Assembly (NCBI GenBank): GCA_963575745.1
Contig: CAUYUJ010016491.1
Span: 173,552 to 237,551, forward strand
Length of the DNA: 64,000 bases
Direction of reading: 5' to 3'
Origin: Prorocentrum cordatum
Taxonomy: Eukaryota; Sar; Dinophyceae; Prorocentrales; Prorocentraceae
Notes under the pieces: generated by a model
Seen by the model: only the letters and a program-made list of their open reading frames with translations
What the model was told of the DNA's origin: nothing
The model's database searches: none
Shown here: piece after piece, positions 1 through 9,305 of the stretch
Layout of the letters: every line of letters starts with the position of its first letter
Position numbering within the stretch: position 1 is the first letter of the stretch
Made by a program: the position numbers and the translations under genes

Positions 1-250
1 GCGGCCTCGGCCTCCGGCGCCGGCTCCGAGGGGCTGTCCACCGCCTGCGGCGGCTGCTCGGGGGCGGGCCGCGGCTCGGCCGCGGGCCCCGCGCGGCCCA
101 GCGGGCCGTGCTCCGGGGGCCCCGCCTCGCGGTGCCGCGGCTCGCGGAAGCAGGCCGCCCCCTCTGCGGCGCCGCGAGGCCCGGGCGCCGCGCCGGCCGC
201 CTCGCCGAGACCCGAGCGGGCGCTCGGCACTCGCCGTTCCCGACACGAGG
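1..250 (-). CDS. Exon-like GC3-saturated segment, partial at window edge
   Basis: On the minus strand one frame stays open through this stretch and runs off the window at base 1. Nearly every third codon position is G or C, while A and T fall at first and second positions, which is the pattern of coding DNA in GC-rich dinoflagellate genomes. The product would be rich in Pro, Ala and Glu and ends in an acidic run (EPAPEAEA). No ATG is visible, so it would be an internal exon. I recognise no domain. Random GC-rich DNA could imitate this over a short length. Confidence 0.3.
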
Positions 251-438
251 AGCACGGAGGAGCATCGTGGGGGTCAGACAGCTCTCCGCCCCCCCCTCTC
301 GAGCTCGGCTCCCGGACCCCTCCCAGGGATGGTCCTGGCCAGCTCTCGAAGGGGATCCAGCCTTGGCCACGTCGAGGCAAGGAGGCCGAAACCAACCCAC
401 AGCAAAACAACCCAGGGACGGGGAACAGCGACCGTACT
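251..438. other. No gene seen
   Basis: GC-rich sequence without recognisable coding or repeat structure. Confidence 0.4.
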
Positions 439-613
439 CCAGATTTCGTAATAAAGGGAGGGGGGTCTCATTTCGGGGGGGGTCTCTTCCAGGCTATCTT
501 GGAGGGCCTGGGGGGGTCTGGGGACTATGTTTTGGAGGGTTCTCCCACGGGAGAGGTCTGAAATGGCTTGTCTTGGAGGGTCCAGACCCCCTCCCTTTTA
601 TTACGAAATCTGG
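439..613. mobile_element. MITE-like palindromic element with about 30-bp terminal inverted repeats
   Basis: The left end begins CCAGATTTCGTAATAAAGGG and the right end is its near-perfect inverse (terminal arms about 30 bp with one or two differences). The 175-bp body is G-rich and has no coding capacity. I saw no convincing target-site duplication and no second copy in the window. Confidence 0.6.
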
Positions 614-719
614 AAAGGGCGTGCCCCGGCAGGGCGCCGCCGCGCTGGACTCCCTTCCCCGGGCTCGACCCTCCATCCTGAGTCCTTCTCGCGGGTGGGC
701 AGCGACAGGGGGGAGGGCT

Positions 720-890
720 GGTATAGGGGAGGCAATATCGAATCGACCTGGAATCGGCGATGCATCGCCGATAGCTCAGCGATGCGCCGCCGATGCCGAA
801 TCCGCACCTTCCTGTGCGGAGTGAGGTTATCAGGCCCCTATCGGCGATCAACAGACGATTGGGGGACGATGCGCCCTCCCCACATCTATC
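720..890 (+). repeat. rep-I copy (diverged)
   Basis: Shares the order 'GGCGATGCATC, AATCCGCAC, TTCCTG, GGC, ATCGG' with the better copies at 26765 and 43630 and with a diverged one at 54945. Non-coding dispersed repeat. Confidence 0.4.
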
Positions 891-1360
891 CCCATTCATC
901 GTTGCCACTGATCCTTGACTGTCTTGGGGCCCAGTGAGGGCCCCTGGATGCCGAAACTTGCCAAAAGGAGGTCGTTGCACATCATATTCAGGCACGCTTT
1001 TTTGTACGTTTCCCCCCTCCGCCGCCTTTCCAAGCACACCGCCGCCTTTTCAAACACCGCTGGGCCGAACATGCGTGCAAGTGGGCCCCAGGAGGTCGAA
1101 AATTGGCCCGAAGCGCCACGACGTGATCTTCTACTCGTCGAGCAGAGGTTGTGGGGCCCGATTCGTGGATTTCTGACGGGTGAACGACCTCGCGTCGTGG
1201 TTGCTACAACGAGCGGAGGGCTGGCCAGAAGGGGCAGAAGAACGGGGAGGATCAGCATCGTCGAACCTATCCCCGTCCCCGCTGGTCCACGGCATCCCAG
1301 CGTCACCAGCCCACTATCCCAGATGGGGACAGGCTTGACCTTTGTGGGCCCTGGAAACGG
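891..1360. other. No gene seen
   Basis: Open frames here lack coding-like codon use and similarity I recognise. Confidence 0.4.
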
Positions 1361-1361
1361 C

Positions 1362-1570
1362 AGGGCCGTTTTTTCACCGTTTCCCAAAAACAAGTCCCTT
1401 GAAAATGGAAACGGCAAAAAAACGGCGACCGGAAACGGCAAAAAAACGGCTCCAGGATTGGAACCGGAGCCGGAACCAGTCAAACAACGGCGACGGAACC
1501 GGTAACAAAAACGGCGTCGGAACCGGCGAAAAAACGGCAAAACGGAACCGGTAAAAAAACGGCCATGTCG
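1362..1570 (+). repeat. Minisatellite of AAACGGC / GGAACCGG units
   Basis: A degenerate tandem run in which GGAAACGGC, A-tracts of 5-7 bases and GGAACCGG alternate about a dozen times. It gives long open frames on both strands that are not genes. Confidence 0.6.
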
Positions 1571-1970
1571 TTTCCGGGGCACGGAGAAGAGCTCGTAGCA
1601 CGGAGCCACGGGCTGCAAAACATCCCAACGCCGTGCAAAAAAAAACGTAACTAATACGGGTGCTGGACGGACAGAATTTTGCCCCAGGATCTTTGGGGGA
1701 GAGTCCGAATCCTTCTGGGGCGAGCTAATATGCATCTCCACGCTCCCGCGCGCTGCGAGGAGGAAGCAACACCGTCGATCGAGCATAAAACAGAATGAGC
1801 TTGCCGACCCCGACTGGGAGCTGAAGGGCGCGCTGCTGGCAGCGCAGCGTAAACTCAGAATCAGAACGCACGGGTGAGCATCTTTGAATGACTTCTCGTC
1901 GTTGTGCTGGGGGCGCGGGTCGTAGTTGTCCACGAACGACGCAAAGAAACTGGCCTTACACGAGTTGACA
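1571..1970. other. No gene seen
   Basis: Nothing recognisable on either strand. Confidence 0.35.
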
Positions 1971-1974
1971 CAGC

Positions 1975-2100
1975 GAGCTTGCGCAGTGTTTTACGCGGGC
2001 CGCGAGCGCGGCCCGCTGCATTGGGAACGGGTGCGCTTGCGCGCGACCTTCCGCGGGCAACTCACGCGCCAATGCCGGTGCTGACGACTCCATACCTCTG
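1975..2100 (+). repeat. rep-H copy
   Basis: Contains TTACGCGGGCC, TTGCGCGCGACCTTCCGCGGG, CGCGCCAATG and GACGACTCC in the same order as the copies at 23325 and 51843. Function unknown; dispersed non-coding repeat of about 130 bp. Confidence 0.55.
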
Positions 2101-2282
2101 TCGTGGGAACCTCATCGGGAGCCTTTCCCCGGGACGAGCTCTCATTCCCCAGGGCCCGTTTTTCACTGTGCTCAGTCTTTGTTTTGGCAGCCTTGGGGCC
2201 TGGCGAGGGCCTCTCGAGGCCGACCACGGCGAAACGCCGCCGTTGTGACCTCCTCACCGCGCTGGATATCTGGGTTTGTAGG

Positions 2283-2509
2283 GGCCTCGTAGATGGGGTC
2301 CAGGTATATGGGGTCGGAGGATCGCGCAGCATCGCCAATGCATCGCTGTTGCATCGGCGATGCATTGGCGATGCATCGGCAACGTCGGCGATGCATCGGC
2401 ACCATCGGAGTGGAGAAAATCGGGCTCCGCATCGAGCCGCATCGCTAATGCATCGGCGATGCGGCGCGATCCTCCGACCCGATCTACCCGGACCCCATCT
2501 GAGAGACCT
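2283..2509. mobile_element. rep-A fold-back element, copy 1
   Basis: Inverted ends (GTAGATGGGGTC ... GGGGTCGGAGGATCGCGC, and its inverse on the right) of about 45 bp enclose a core of GATGCATCGG-type units. It can fold almost completely on itself. It also forms the outer end of the large inverted duplication with copy 2 (4382-4641). Confidence 0.7.
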
Positions 2510-2705
2510 CGAGAATGCCCTCTTAGAGGCGGATTTCGAAAGACTATAAAACATGGTCAACACATGTTCAAACTGGTCAACAATTGTTGAATCATCGTCC
2601 CCAGACTATTCTTCTACTCTTTTTGAGCATTCCTCCTGCAGAGGAACATGTGCCCGACTTATCGGGCCAGGCGAAAGGGCGGGATTGTATACAAAGGGGG
2701 AGGGG

Positions 2706-2870
2706 TGAGAATCAGCTCACGTAGCTGATTCTCCCAGCGCCTCCCGGCGCCGGGGGGCGCCCATGCATCGAGGCATGGGCCCCGCGGCGGGGCCGAAGCC
2801 AGCTGCATGCATCAGATTTCGGTACCCCCCCCTTTCCCAATCCACCCCCTTTTCGTCCGGCCCGAACTCA
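2706..2870 (+). repeat. rep-D copy 1
   Basis: Begins with the palindrome GAATCAGCTCACGTAGCTGA plus TTC, then CGCCTCCCGGCGCC, a cytosine tract and CGTCCGGCCCGA. Other copies: 4030-4196 (reverse, in the right arm), 8058-8205 and 10590-10770. Confidence 0.65.
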
Positions 2871-2894
2871 AGCCTAGAGCTTGTTTGGAGTCCC

Positions 2895-3095
2895 AAAAAA
2901 GTGCGGTGACGCACCGTGCGGTGACCTCGAAATCCCCCAAGACCCCACCGCACGGTCCGTCACCGCACGGCCTTGGGACCTCGGAGGCCCCCGTCGCCCG
3001 AGACGTCCTCGGAGAACGACCCGAGTCCCAAAACCGTGCGGTGACCCCGAATCCCCACTGGCTCACCGCACGGTGTGGTCACCGCACCGTCCCCA
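2895..3095. repeat. Cluster of CCGTGCGGTGA / TCACCGCACGG motifs
   Basis: Around nine copies of an 11-bp motif occur in both orientations within 200 bp. Part of the cluster recurs in the right arm at about 3925-4000. It could form hairpins; role unknown. Confidence 0.6.
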
Positions 3096-3269
3096 AACCC
3101 CCGACGTCGTGATTTCTTCATGACGTCGCCCCCCAGAGGTCTGGACCCCTTCCCCGGGACCGGTTTTTCGTCCTGCATCGTTTTTTGACGGTCCCGAGGC
3201 CCGGGAAGGGCCCCCAGAGGGCGAAAGTGGCGAAAAACCTTCCGTCGTGATTTTTTCACGACGCAAGGG

Positions 3270-3440
3270 AGTCTGGGTCGGAGGGCCCCCGGGCTCGTGG
3301 AGAGCCGCCGGGACCCCTCGCCGGGAGGCCGGGCGGGCCCGCGCCCGCGGCGCCGCCTCCGCCGCGGGGGCCGCGCCGCTCGGCGCGCCCAGCGCGGCCG
3401 CCGGCGGGGTCTCCGCCTGGGAGGCCGGCCGCATCCTCCT
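3270..3440 (-). CDS. Exon-like GC3-saturated segment between the duplication arms
   Basis: The minus strand has an open frame with G or C at nearly all third positions, encoding an Ala/Pro-rich stretch (AETPPAAALGAPSGAAPAAE, then basic ARARPASRR). It is bounded on its upstream side by a GGA microsatellite. No domain recognised. It may be an exon, a captured exon fragment, or a compositional accident. Confidence 0.25.
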
Positions 3441-3830
3441 CCTCTCCTCCTTCTCCACCTCCTCCTCCTCCTCCTCCCTCTCCTCCTCCCCTCCTCCTCC
3501 TCCTCCTCCGCCTCCTCCTCCTCCTCCTCCTCCTCCGCCTATGCCTCCTCCGCTCTCCTCCGCCTCCGCCTCCTCCTCTGCCTCCTCGCCTCCGCCTCCT
3601 CCCCTCTTCCTCCTTCCTCCTCCTCCGATCCCTCCTCCGCCACCTCCTCCTCCCCCTCCTCCTCCACCTCCGCGTGCGTCCGCCTCCGCCGCCTCCTCCT
3701 CCTCATCCTCCCCTCCCCGCATCCTCCTCCGCCTCCTCCTCCTCCTCCTCTCTTCCTCCTCCTCCTCCTCCTCCGCCTCCTCCGCCTCCGCCGCCTCCTC
3801 CTCCTCCTCCTCCGCGTGCGCGCCGCGCAC
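3430..3830. repeat. CCT/GGA microsatellite
   Basis: About 400 bp of imperfect CCT/CTC repeats (GGA on the minus strand). The long Glu/Arg/Gly-rich open frames are products of the repeat. Confidence 0.9.
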
Positions 3831-4029
3831 GCGTCCGCCTCTCGAGCAGGGGAGCGACGACAGAGCCGATGGACTCCAGGCTTGAGTCGGGCATGCTCCT
3901 CTGCAGGGATTGGGGGATTCCCAAGGCCGTGCGGTGACGGACCGTGCGGTGGGGTCTTCGGGGATTTCGAGGTCACCGCACGGTGCGTCACCGCACCGTT
4001 TCGGGACTCCAAACAAGCTCTGGGCTTGA

Positions 4030-4196
4030 GTTCGGGCCGGGCGACAAGGGGGTGGATTGGGAAAGGGGGGGGTACCGAAATCTGATGCATGCAGCTGGCT
4101 TCGGCCCCGCCGCGGGGCCCATGCCTCGATGCATGGGCGCCCCCCGGCGCCGGGAGGCGCTGGGAGAATCAGCTACGTGAGCTGATTCTCACCCCC
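4030..4196 (-). repeat. rep-D copy 2 (inside the right arm)
   Basis: Inverse of the unit at 2706-2870, including CATGCATCGAGGCATGGG read in the opposite direction. Confidence 0.65.
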
Positions 4197-4381
4197 CCCC
4201 CTTTGCTATCCCCCCCGTTCGCCCGGCCCGAGAAGTCGGGCACGTTCCTCTGCAGGAGGACTGCTCAAGAATAGTAGAGACACAGTCTGGGGACGAGGAT
4301 TCCACTACTGTGGACCAGTTTGGCCATGTGATGACTGTGTTATAGATTCCTTAAAAATCCGCCTCTAGGAGGACATTCCCG

Positions 4382-4641
4382 AGACCTCCCAGATGGGGTC
4401 GGAGTAGATGGGGTCTGAGGATCGCGCCACATCGCCGATGCATCGGCGGTGCATCGGCGGTGCATCGGCGATGCACCGGCGATGCATCGGCGATGCACCG
4501 GCGATGCATCGTCGACGTCGGCGGTGCATCGGCGACGTCGGCGCGAAGCAAATCGGGCTCCGCATCGAGTCGCATCGGCGATGCATCGGCGGTGCGGCGC
4601 GATCCTCCGACCCCGTCCACTCGGACCCCACCTGGGAGGCC
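4382..4641. mobile_element. rep-A fold-back element, copy 2
   Basis: Left end CCTCCCAGATGGGGTCGGAG and right end its inverse (GGACCCCACCTGGGAGG). The core has about 15 GATGCATCGGC / GTGCATCGGC units in tandem. Confidence 0.75.
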
Positions 4642-4784
4642 TAGATCTACCCCAGGATTAATTTTCTCGTCGATTCTGAGAAAAATACGTGGGATGCCCA
4701 TCGATCTACGAACATGGTTCGTATTTCTTCAATTTCGGCACAATATAACCACTTGTGGGGTGCACCACTCCTGTAGCCGACCTC

Positions 4785-4990
4785 GTGAACTCGGGAGCGG
4801 CCCAGAGGGGGCCTTCCAAAGGGGGGGGTGCATATCATGACCGGCGGCATGTACGCGGCCCAGCGGGGGGGGCCAGGGACGTAAGGAAACAAGAAGAGGC
4901 GCCATGAAACCTGGGGAAATATCATGGCCCCCGCCATGATATCCCCCCCCCCCCTTAGTCATCACCCCCCTCTTTGCCGCCCCCGATGAA
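4785..4990 (+). mobile_element. rep-C copy 1
   Basis: About 190 bp with imperfect inverted ends (GGCGGCAAAGAGGGGGGTG type). Internal landmarks are ATCATGACCGGCGGCATGT, AGAAGAGGCGCCATGAAA and GGCCCCCGCCATGATATCC. Other copies: 7795, 26183, 52828 and, diverged, 55112. Confidence 0.65.
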
Positions 4991-5355
4991 CGAATCTCCG
5001 CGGCTTTTCGCGGATGCCTCGACGGTGGCGTTGGTGCCGTCAGGACGGCTCGACGCTGCCTACGAGACGATGCGCCTGCCGGCCTGGGATCGCCTCGGAA
5101 CGCCACCGGACGGCCATCCTGTTTCGGCCGAGGTCATGGAGACCCCGAGCGCCCTGGTGCCGCGCTTTGCTTCGGCGCCTCCCGTCGACGGCCAGGTCTG
5201 CGCCTCCTACGACGATGGCTAGTGGGCCGCTGCCCCGCGGGCACGGGGCGGCTTTTCGCGGACGCCCCGCGCGGAGCGTCTCCGTGCCGCCGCGCATCCG
5301 CGGGATGGCGCCCCAGAAGCCAGACCCCGAGGGCGCGGGCACGGGAGTGTCCGCC
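4991..5355. other. No gene seen
   Basis: Both strands have open frames, but none has a recognisable domain or consistent codon bias. Confidence 0.35.
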
Positions 5356-5357
5356 GC

Positions 5358-5555
5358 TCGTGAGCTTCCGAAGGGGCCCTGGGACACACAAATAAATATA
5401 CACACACACACAAATGACAGGATTCCCCTATAGTTTCAAATCTTTTTGGGGTTTTTGTCTTCCCCCCCCCCCACTTCCCAAATTCTCTTATATTTCCTAG
5501 GGAATTCGACGACTAACTGTGTCTGCGTGTTTTGTTCCCTTCTGAGCTTCAGGGG
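5358..5555 (+). repeat. rep-E copy 1
   Basis: Starts GGGACACACAAATAAATA, passes through TTCCCCCCC-ACTTCCCA and ends with CGACGACTAACTGTGTCTG. Related copies lie at 23820 and 51105. Non-coding, AT-richer than its surroundings. Confidence 0.6.
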
Positions 5556-5892
5556 GGTGGGGGCGACCAACGGTCGCTGAAAATCCTGGTGTCGCAACTT
5601 TTTCCGATCGGGCGTCTTCGCATAATTTGGGGCCCCAGGACCCCGGCAGATCGATCCAGCTCCAAAAGTGTAATATCGACCGCAATAACTTGCGATGCCG
5701 ATGTTTGCTCGCGCTGTCGGATCGCACCAGGAGCGACCAACCGTCGATGATTCTCAGAACGTGCCTCAGCGCCGTTTTTTTCACTCACCGAAGGTAACTT
5801 ACCCAGTGCGACGCAAGCGTTGTGCACGCGGGCCGACACAGGCTGCGCGCTATGGGCGGAGCCGAACGGGGCAAGCACACGCTTGGGCTAGC

Positions 5893-6094
5893 ACTCGGCG
5901 GCGAGCGAGGGGGGGAAGTGAGATGGAGAAGGCCTTCTCAGAAGGCGGCTGGACTTCTCAGAAGCCCTCGCTCCTTCTGAGAAGCTTTTCTTTCTCCGGG
6001 GGCAACTTAGAAAACCTCTCAGGAAGGCCAGGGGACTTCCGAGACTTCTGAGGAGGACCGCCCCTTCTCAATTTCCCCCCTAGCTCGCCGCTGA
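5893..6094. mobile_element. rep-F copy 1
   Basis: Ends are inverted CTCGGCGGCGAGC / GCTCGCCGC. The body holds many CTTCTGAGAAG-type palindromes. It directly abuts rep-A copy 3. Confidence 0.6.
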
Positions 6095-6314
6095 CAGATG
6101 GGGTCCGAGTAGATGAGGTCGGAGGATCGCGCCGCTTCGGCGATGCATCGTCGATGCATCGTCGATGCATCGGCGACGCATCGGCGACGTCGGCGATGCA
6201 TTGGCGCCGTCGGCGTGGAGAACATCGGGCTCCACATCGAGCCGCAGTGCTGATGCGTCGGCGCTGAGGCGCGATCCTCCGATCCCATCTACTCAGACCT
6301 CATCTGGGAGGCCT
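6095..6314. mobile_element. rep-A fold-back element, copy 3
   Basis: Ends CAGATGGGGTCCGAGTAGAT and its inverse. The core has about ten GATGCATCG units with GACGTCGGCG interruptions. Confidence 0.75.
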
Positions 6315-6805
6315 AGAATGTCTAGGTTTATCGCCCACACCCTTCAGTTGGTGTCCGTTCCATGGGACCCTGCGTGGCCCCATGTGGGCCTGATTTGGAC
6401 CAACTTCGGAAAACACGTGGCACCAGATTTGGACCAGACTCGTCCCTTCACAAGAGTTACGAGAGGAACAAGGAGGGGAGAAGGAGCAGGAAGGGCGAGG
6501 AGGATCAGGAGCATGGGCCACCAAACGCAGGGAACGCTGCTATCAATGTCGCCACCCAAGGCTCCCCATGACCAGATCTCGAAAACATCGGTCAAGAAGG
6601 GGGAAATGGGCAAATCCACTCAAAATCTGTCCCCGGACCCCTTCAAGGGTCCATCTGGCGCAGTTTTTCACCCCAAATCTGTTATTTGATGGTCCCAAGG
6701 ATCGAAAACGGCCCCTGGAGGCTGAAAAAGCAAAACGCCTTCCCGAATCCAGAACCTCGAACTACTTCCCCCCTTCCAGCCTGCTAGAACCTCAGACCCC
6801 CATTA
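6315..6805. other. No gene seen
   Basis: Lower-GC unique-looking DNA without a coding frame I can support. Confidence 0.35.
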
Positions 6806-6807
6806 CT

Positions 6808-6962
6808 CGGCGGCAAGCTCGCGGGGGAAACGAGAGGGGGCGGGCCTTCTCGGAGGCTCGGAAGGTCCCGGGCCTTCTGAGAAGTTTTCTACGCCTACCC
6901 CGAAGACGCAGAGCACTTCGCAGAAGGTCAGTGAGAAGCCGCGCAACCTTCTGAGAAGGGCT
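6808..6962. mobile_element. rep-F copy 2
   Basis: CTCGGCGGCAAGC start and several CTTCTGAGAAG palindromes. The right inverted end is missing or strongly diverged. Confidence 0.5.
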
Positions 6963-7009
6963 GCTCCCTCAGACGCCTGGTGGCTTTTGGATCATAGCTC
7001 GGCTCTCCT

Positions 7010-7115
7010 ACGGCTGTTCGGGGCGATCCTGGCACCCCCCCGAACGCTCTCGGCGAGGCGCAGCCGCTGGAACGCATCCCGAGGCGGAACAACCGCAGAG
7101 GATCGGCGAAGAAGT
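7010..7115 (+). repeat. rep-I fragment
   Basis: GAACGCTCTCGGCGAGGCGCAGCCG and AACCGCAGAGGATCGGCGA match parts of the copies at 26765 and 43630-43960. Confidence 0.45.
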
Positions 7116-7284
7116 CCGAAGACCTCCCCCCTTGCTCCGTCTCCCTCCAGGGCGCGTCGCCGAACCCGGGTCAGTGCACCCCTGGCTCTGCAGGACGCGC
7201 TCTGGCTGAACCCGCTTGCACTGCCCCCCTGGTCTCTGTTGAGCAGGGACCGACCGTCCCGGCACTCCTAAAGTCCTGCCACGT

Positions 7285-7425
7285 GGAACCCTCACATGTC
7301 TTAAGAACAAGCGCGATGTTCTTAGAACATACACCCGATGTGTTAAAACAAGACAGTCCCGGCCAGAGCTACTCGAAGAACCTTTCGTGTAGACCACGAG
7401 CGGTTCCTAGAACATTCTTGGGCGC
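7285..7425 (+). repeat. rep-J copy 1
   Basis: GTTCTTAGAACA, TGTTAAAACAAGACAGTCCC and GGCCAGA occur in the same order as in 43440-43560. Confidence 0.5.
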
Positions 7426-7648
7426 CCGAATTATCCGGGGTAACTCGGGTCCGGGGTAACTCGGGTTTGGATTCCCGGAAAAGGAACCCGAGTTAGCCCT
7501 GACCCGAGTTATCCCTGATGATTCGGGGCTCTGGACGCCCGAATTATCCGGGGTAACTCGGGTCCGGGGTAACTCGGGTTTGGATTCCCGAGAAACGAAC
7601 CCGAGTTATCCCTGACCCGAGTTACCCCTGATGATTCGGGGCTCTGAC
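7423..7648 (+). repeat. Two tandem copies of a 113-bp palindromic unit
   Basis: CGCCCGAATTATCCGGGG starts at 7423 and again at 7536. Each unit holds GGGGTAACTCGGG twice and its inverse CCCGAGTTA twice, so each unit can fold on itself. Copies differ at only a few bases. Confidence 0.8.
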
Positions 7649-7794
7649 ATTCTGTGGTGGGGCTAATTCGGCGAGCCAGGACGCTCCGCCCCTGCTCGAC
7701 TCTGGGAGCCCCGACGCAGAACAAAGCTCCCCAGAGTGTCGGGTGAGAAGCCCCCGCCGCGCTCTGCGGAGGCCTGCCCCCTCTCATCGGCATC

Positions 7795-7985
7795 GGCCAC
7801 GAGGGGGGTGCCCAAGAAGGGGGGGTGCAAACCATGACTGGCGGCAGGTGCGCGGCTCCGCGGGGGGCCCAAAAGGACGTGATGACAGGAGAAGAGGCGC
7901 CCTGAACTCTGGGGAAACACCATGGCCCCCGCCATGAGATCCCCCCCCCCTGGTCATCCCCCCCCCTCTTTTCCGCCCCCGACCT
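7795..7985 (+). mobile_element. rep-C copy 2
   Basis: Same landmarks as copy 1: ACCATGACTGGCGGCAGGT, AGAAGAGGCGCC and GGCCCCCGCCATGAGATCC. Confidence 0.65.
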
Positions 7986-8057
7986 GAGGAGGCCTGCCGC
8001 CTCCCACCTCTTCCCCACGAGAGCGCCGCCGCTTCACGCCACGCCCAGACCACCAGA

Positions 8058-8205
8058 GGCCGCTCGGCGGCCCGGCGCCTCCCCGCGCCGGGAGGCGACG
8101 ATGCATCGAGGACTGGGCCCCTCGGTGGGGCCGAAACCGGCTGCCTGCAGCCAATTTCCTAACCCCCCCTTTCCCCATCCCCCCCTCTCGTCCGGCCCGC
8201 CTCTC
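8058..8205 (+). repeat. rep-D copy 3
   Basis: GGCGCCTCCCCGCGCCGGGAG, GATGCATCGAGGACTGGGCC and CTCGTCCGGCCCG match the other copies. The leading GAATCAGCT palindrome is absent. Confidence 0.55.
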
Positions 8206-8304
8206 ACCTCCTCCCCCCTGGGAGCGCCGCCGCATGACGCAGCGCCCAGGCCACGCGAGGCCTGCCCCGTCTCACCTCCCCCCCCCACGAGAGCGCCACC
8301 GGAT

Positions 8305-8440
8305 GACCTGGCATCGCTCGGACGTCCATTCCCTGTGCGTTTCTCGATGTCGTGCGTGGCTTCCTTCGCCAAATGATCAACAATGCACCTCGATGGCCCT
8401 CGCCGAAGGAACAATGCACACGTCCGAGCGATGCCGAGAT
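8305..8440. mobile_element. rep-G copy 1
   Basis: Inverted ends CATCGCTCGGACGTCC and CACACGTCCGAGCGATG enclose about 100 bp that includes CGCCAAATGATC and CTCGATGG. Copies: 51990, 54230, and an expanded one at 43993. Confidence 0.7.
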
Positions 8441-8464
8441 TGCGCAACGCCCAGACCACCAGAG

Positions 8465-8645
8465 GCCGCTCGGCGGCCAGGCGCGGCGGCGGCGAGCGGC
8501 TCGCCGGCGACACCGACCTCTCGCGCAGCGCGGGCGCGGCGAGCGGCGGCCGCGGCGGAGGCGGCTTGCACCGGGGCGGCGGCTCGGCCGGCGCGGGCTC
8601 GGGCGCCCCGGCCTGGGGGTGCCGGACGTGGCGGGCACGACTGCC
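8465..8645 (-). CDS. Exon-like GC3-saturated segment
   Basis: One minus-strand frame has G or C at almost all third positions and encodes a Pro/Arg-rich stretch (QAGAPEPAPAEPPPRCKPPP, then PLAAPALRERSVSPASRSPP). It lies directly downstream, on that strand, of a GGA microsatellite. No domain recognised. Confidence 0.25.
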
Positions 8646-8785
8646 TCCTCCTCCTTCCCCTCCTCCTCCTCCTCCTCCTCCATCCTCCTCCTCCTCCATC
8701 CTCCTCCTCCTCCTCCTCCTCCCCTCCTCCCCTCCTCCTCCCCTCCCCCCCCTCCTCCACCCCCTCCTCCCCCTCCTCCCCTCAT
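8642..8785. repeat. CCT/GGA microsatellite
   Basis: Imperfect CTC/CCT run of about 140 bp. Confidence 0.9.
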
Positions 8786-8954
8786 CGACCCATGCCGAGC
8801 CATCCCCTCCCGTGGCGTCATCCTCGCCTTCCAAGCTTCCCTCTGGCCGCATGCAAACGTCTTGGGGCGGGGCGAAGGGGACGTCACAGAAAGGGGTGGC
8901 TTGCCAGGGGTCGGCTAGGCCGCCCCTGAGAACAGGGGAATGACGAACGATGCG

Positions 8955-9305
8955 AATCGATGGTACACCCGAAGACTGTTTTGCAATATTTGGGAAAATC
9001 GATTGTGTAATCGATCGCCTGCTCGAGCCCCTTCCGGGGAACACGCAGTGACATAAACATAAAAAACTCAGAGGTCCGCGCGGATTTTTAGGATCGGCGC
9101 TGGGGCTCCCTAACGGCGCCCCCCTGGCGCTCGGAGCGCGCCAGGGAGGGTGCCCAGCGCCGATCCACGAAATCCGCGCGGACCTCCGAGTCATTATGTT
9201 TATGCCATTGCTTGTTCCCCAGAGAAGGCTCGAGCATGAGATCGACTACACAATTGATTTGCCCCGAGATTGAAGTGGTTGTCGAGTCTACTATAGATGC
9301 GGAGC
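8955..9305. repeat. 350-bp palindrome enclosing a rep-B copy
   Basis: Outside the rep-B ends the flanks are also inverse copies: ATTGTGTAATCGATC then CTGCTCGAGCC on the left, and GGCTCGAGCATGAGATCGAC then TACACAAT on the right. Either rep-B inserted into the centre of another palindrome or this copy belongs to a longer element. Confidence 0.6.
9034..9222. mobile_element. rep-B copy 1
   Basis: Inverted ends of the GGGGAAC ... GTTCCCC type, then ACATAAACAT, AGGTCCGCGCGGATTT and GATCGGCGCTGG on each side. Arms about 75 bp, no coding capacity. Confidence 0.75.

Larger units (their letters stand above)
2283..2977. repeat. Left arm of 2.36-kb inverted duplication
   Basis: This arm (rep-A copy, then a stretch containing TCCTCCTGCAGAGGAAC, a rep-D unit and CCGTGCGGTGA motifs) recurs in reverse complement at 3911-4641. 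Similarity is continuous, including unique sequence between the repeats, so the arms are duplicates rather than chance neighbours. Confidence 0.75.
3911..4641. repeat. Right arm of 2.36-kb inverted duplication
   Basis: Reverse complement of 2283-2977, from the inner CGGCCTTGGGA to the outer rep-A copy. Differences are scattered substitutions and small indels, so the duplication is not very recent. Confidence 0.75.

Noticed and set aside
896-1933. 345-codon open frame on the minus strand
   Set aside because: It runs through the AAACGGC minisatellite, and its Phe/Arg-rich product is a repeat translation without coding-like codon use.
3063-4085. Long Glu/Arg/Gly- or Pro/Ser-rich open frames
   Set aside because: Produced by the GGA/CCT microsatellite; the same holds at 8.2-9.2, 9.8-10.6, 35.7-36.4, 37.1-38.3, 43.6-44.8, 50.5-51.3 and 63.2-63.9 kb.
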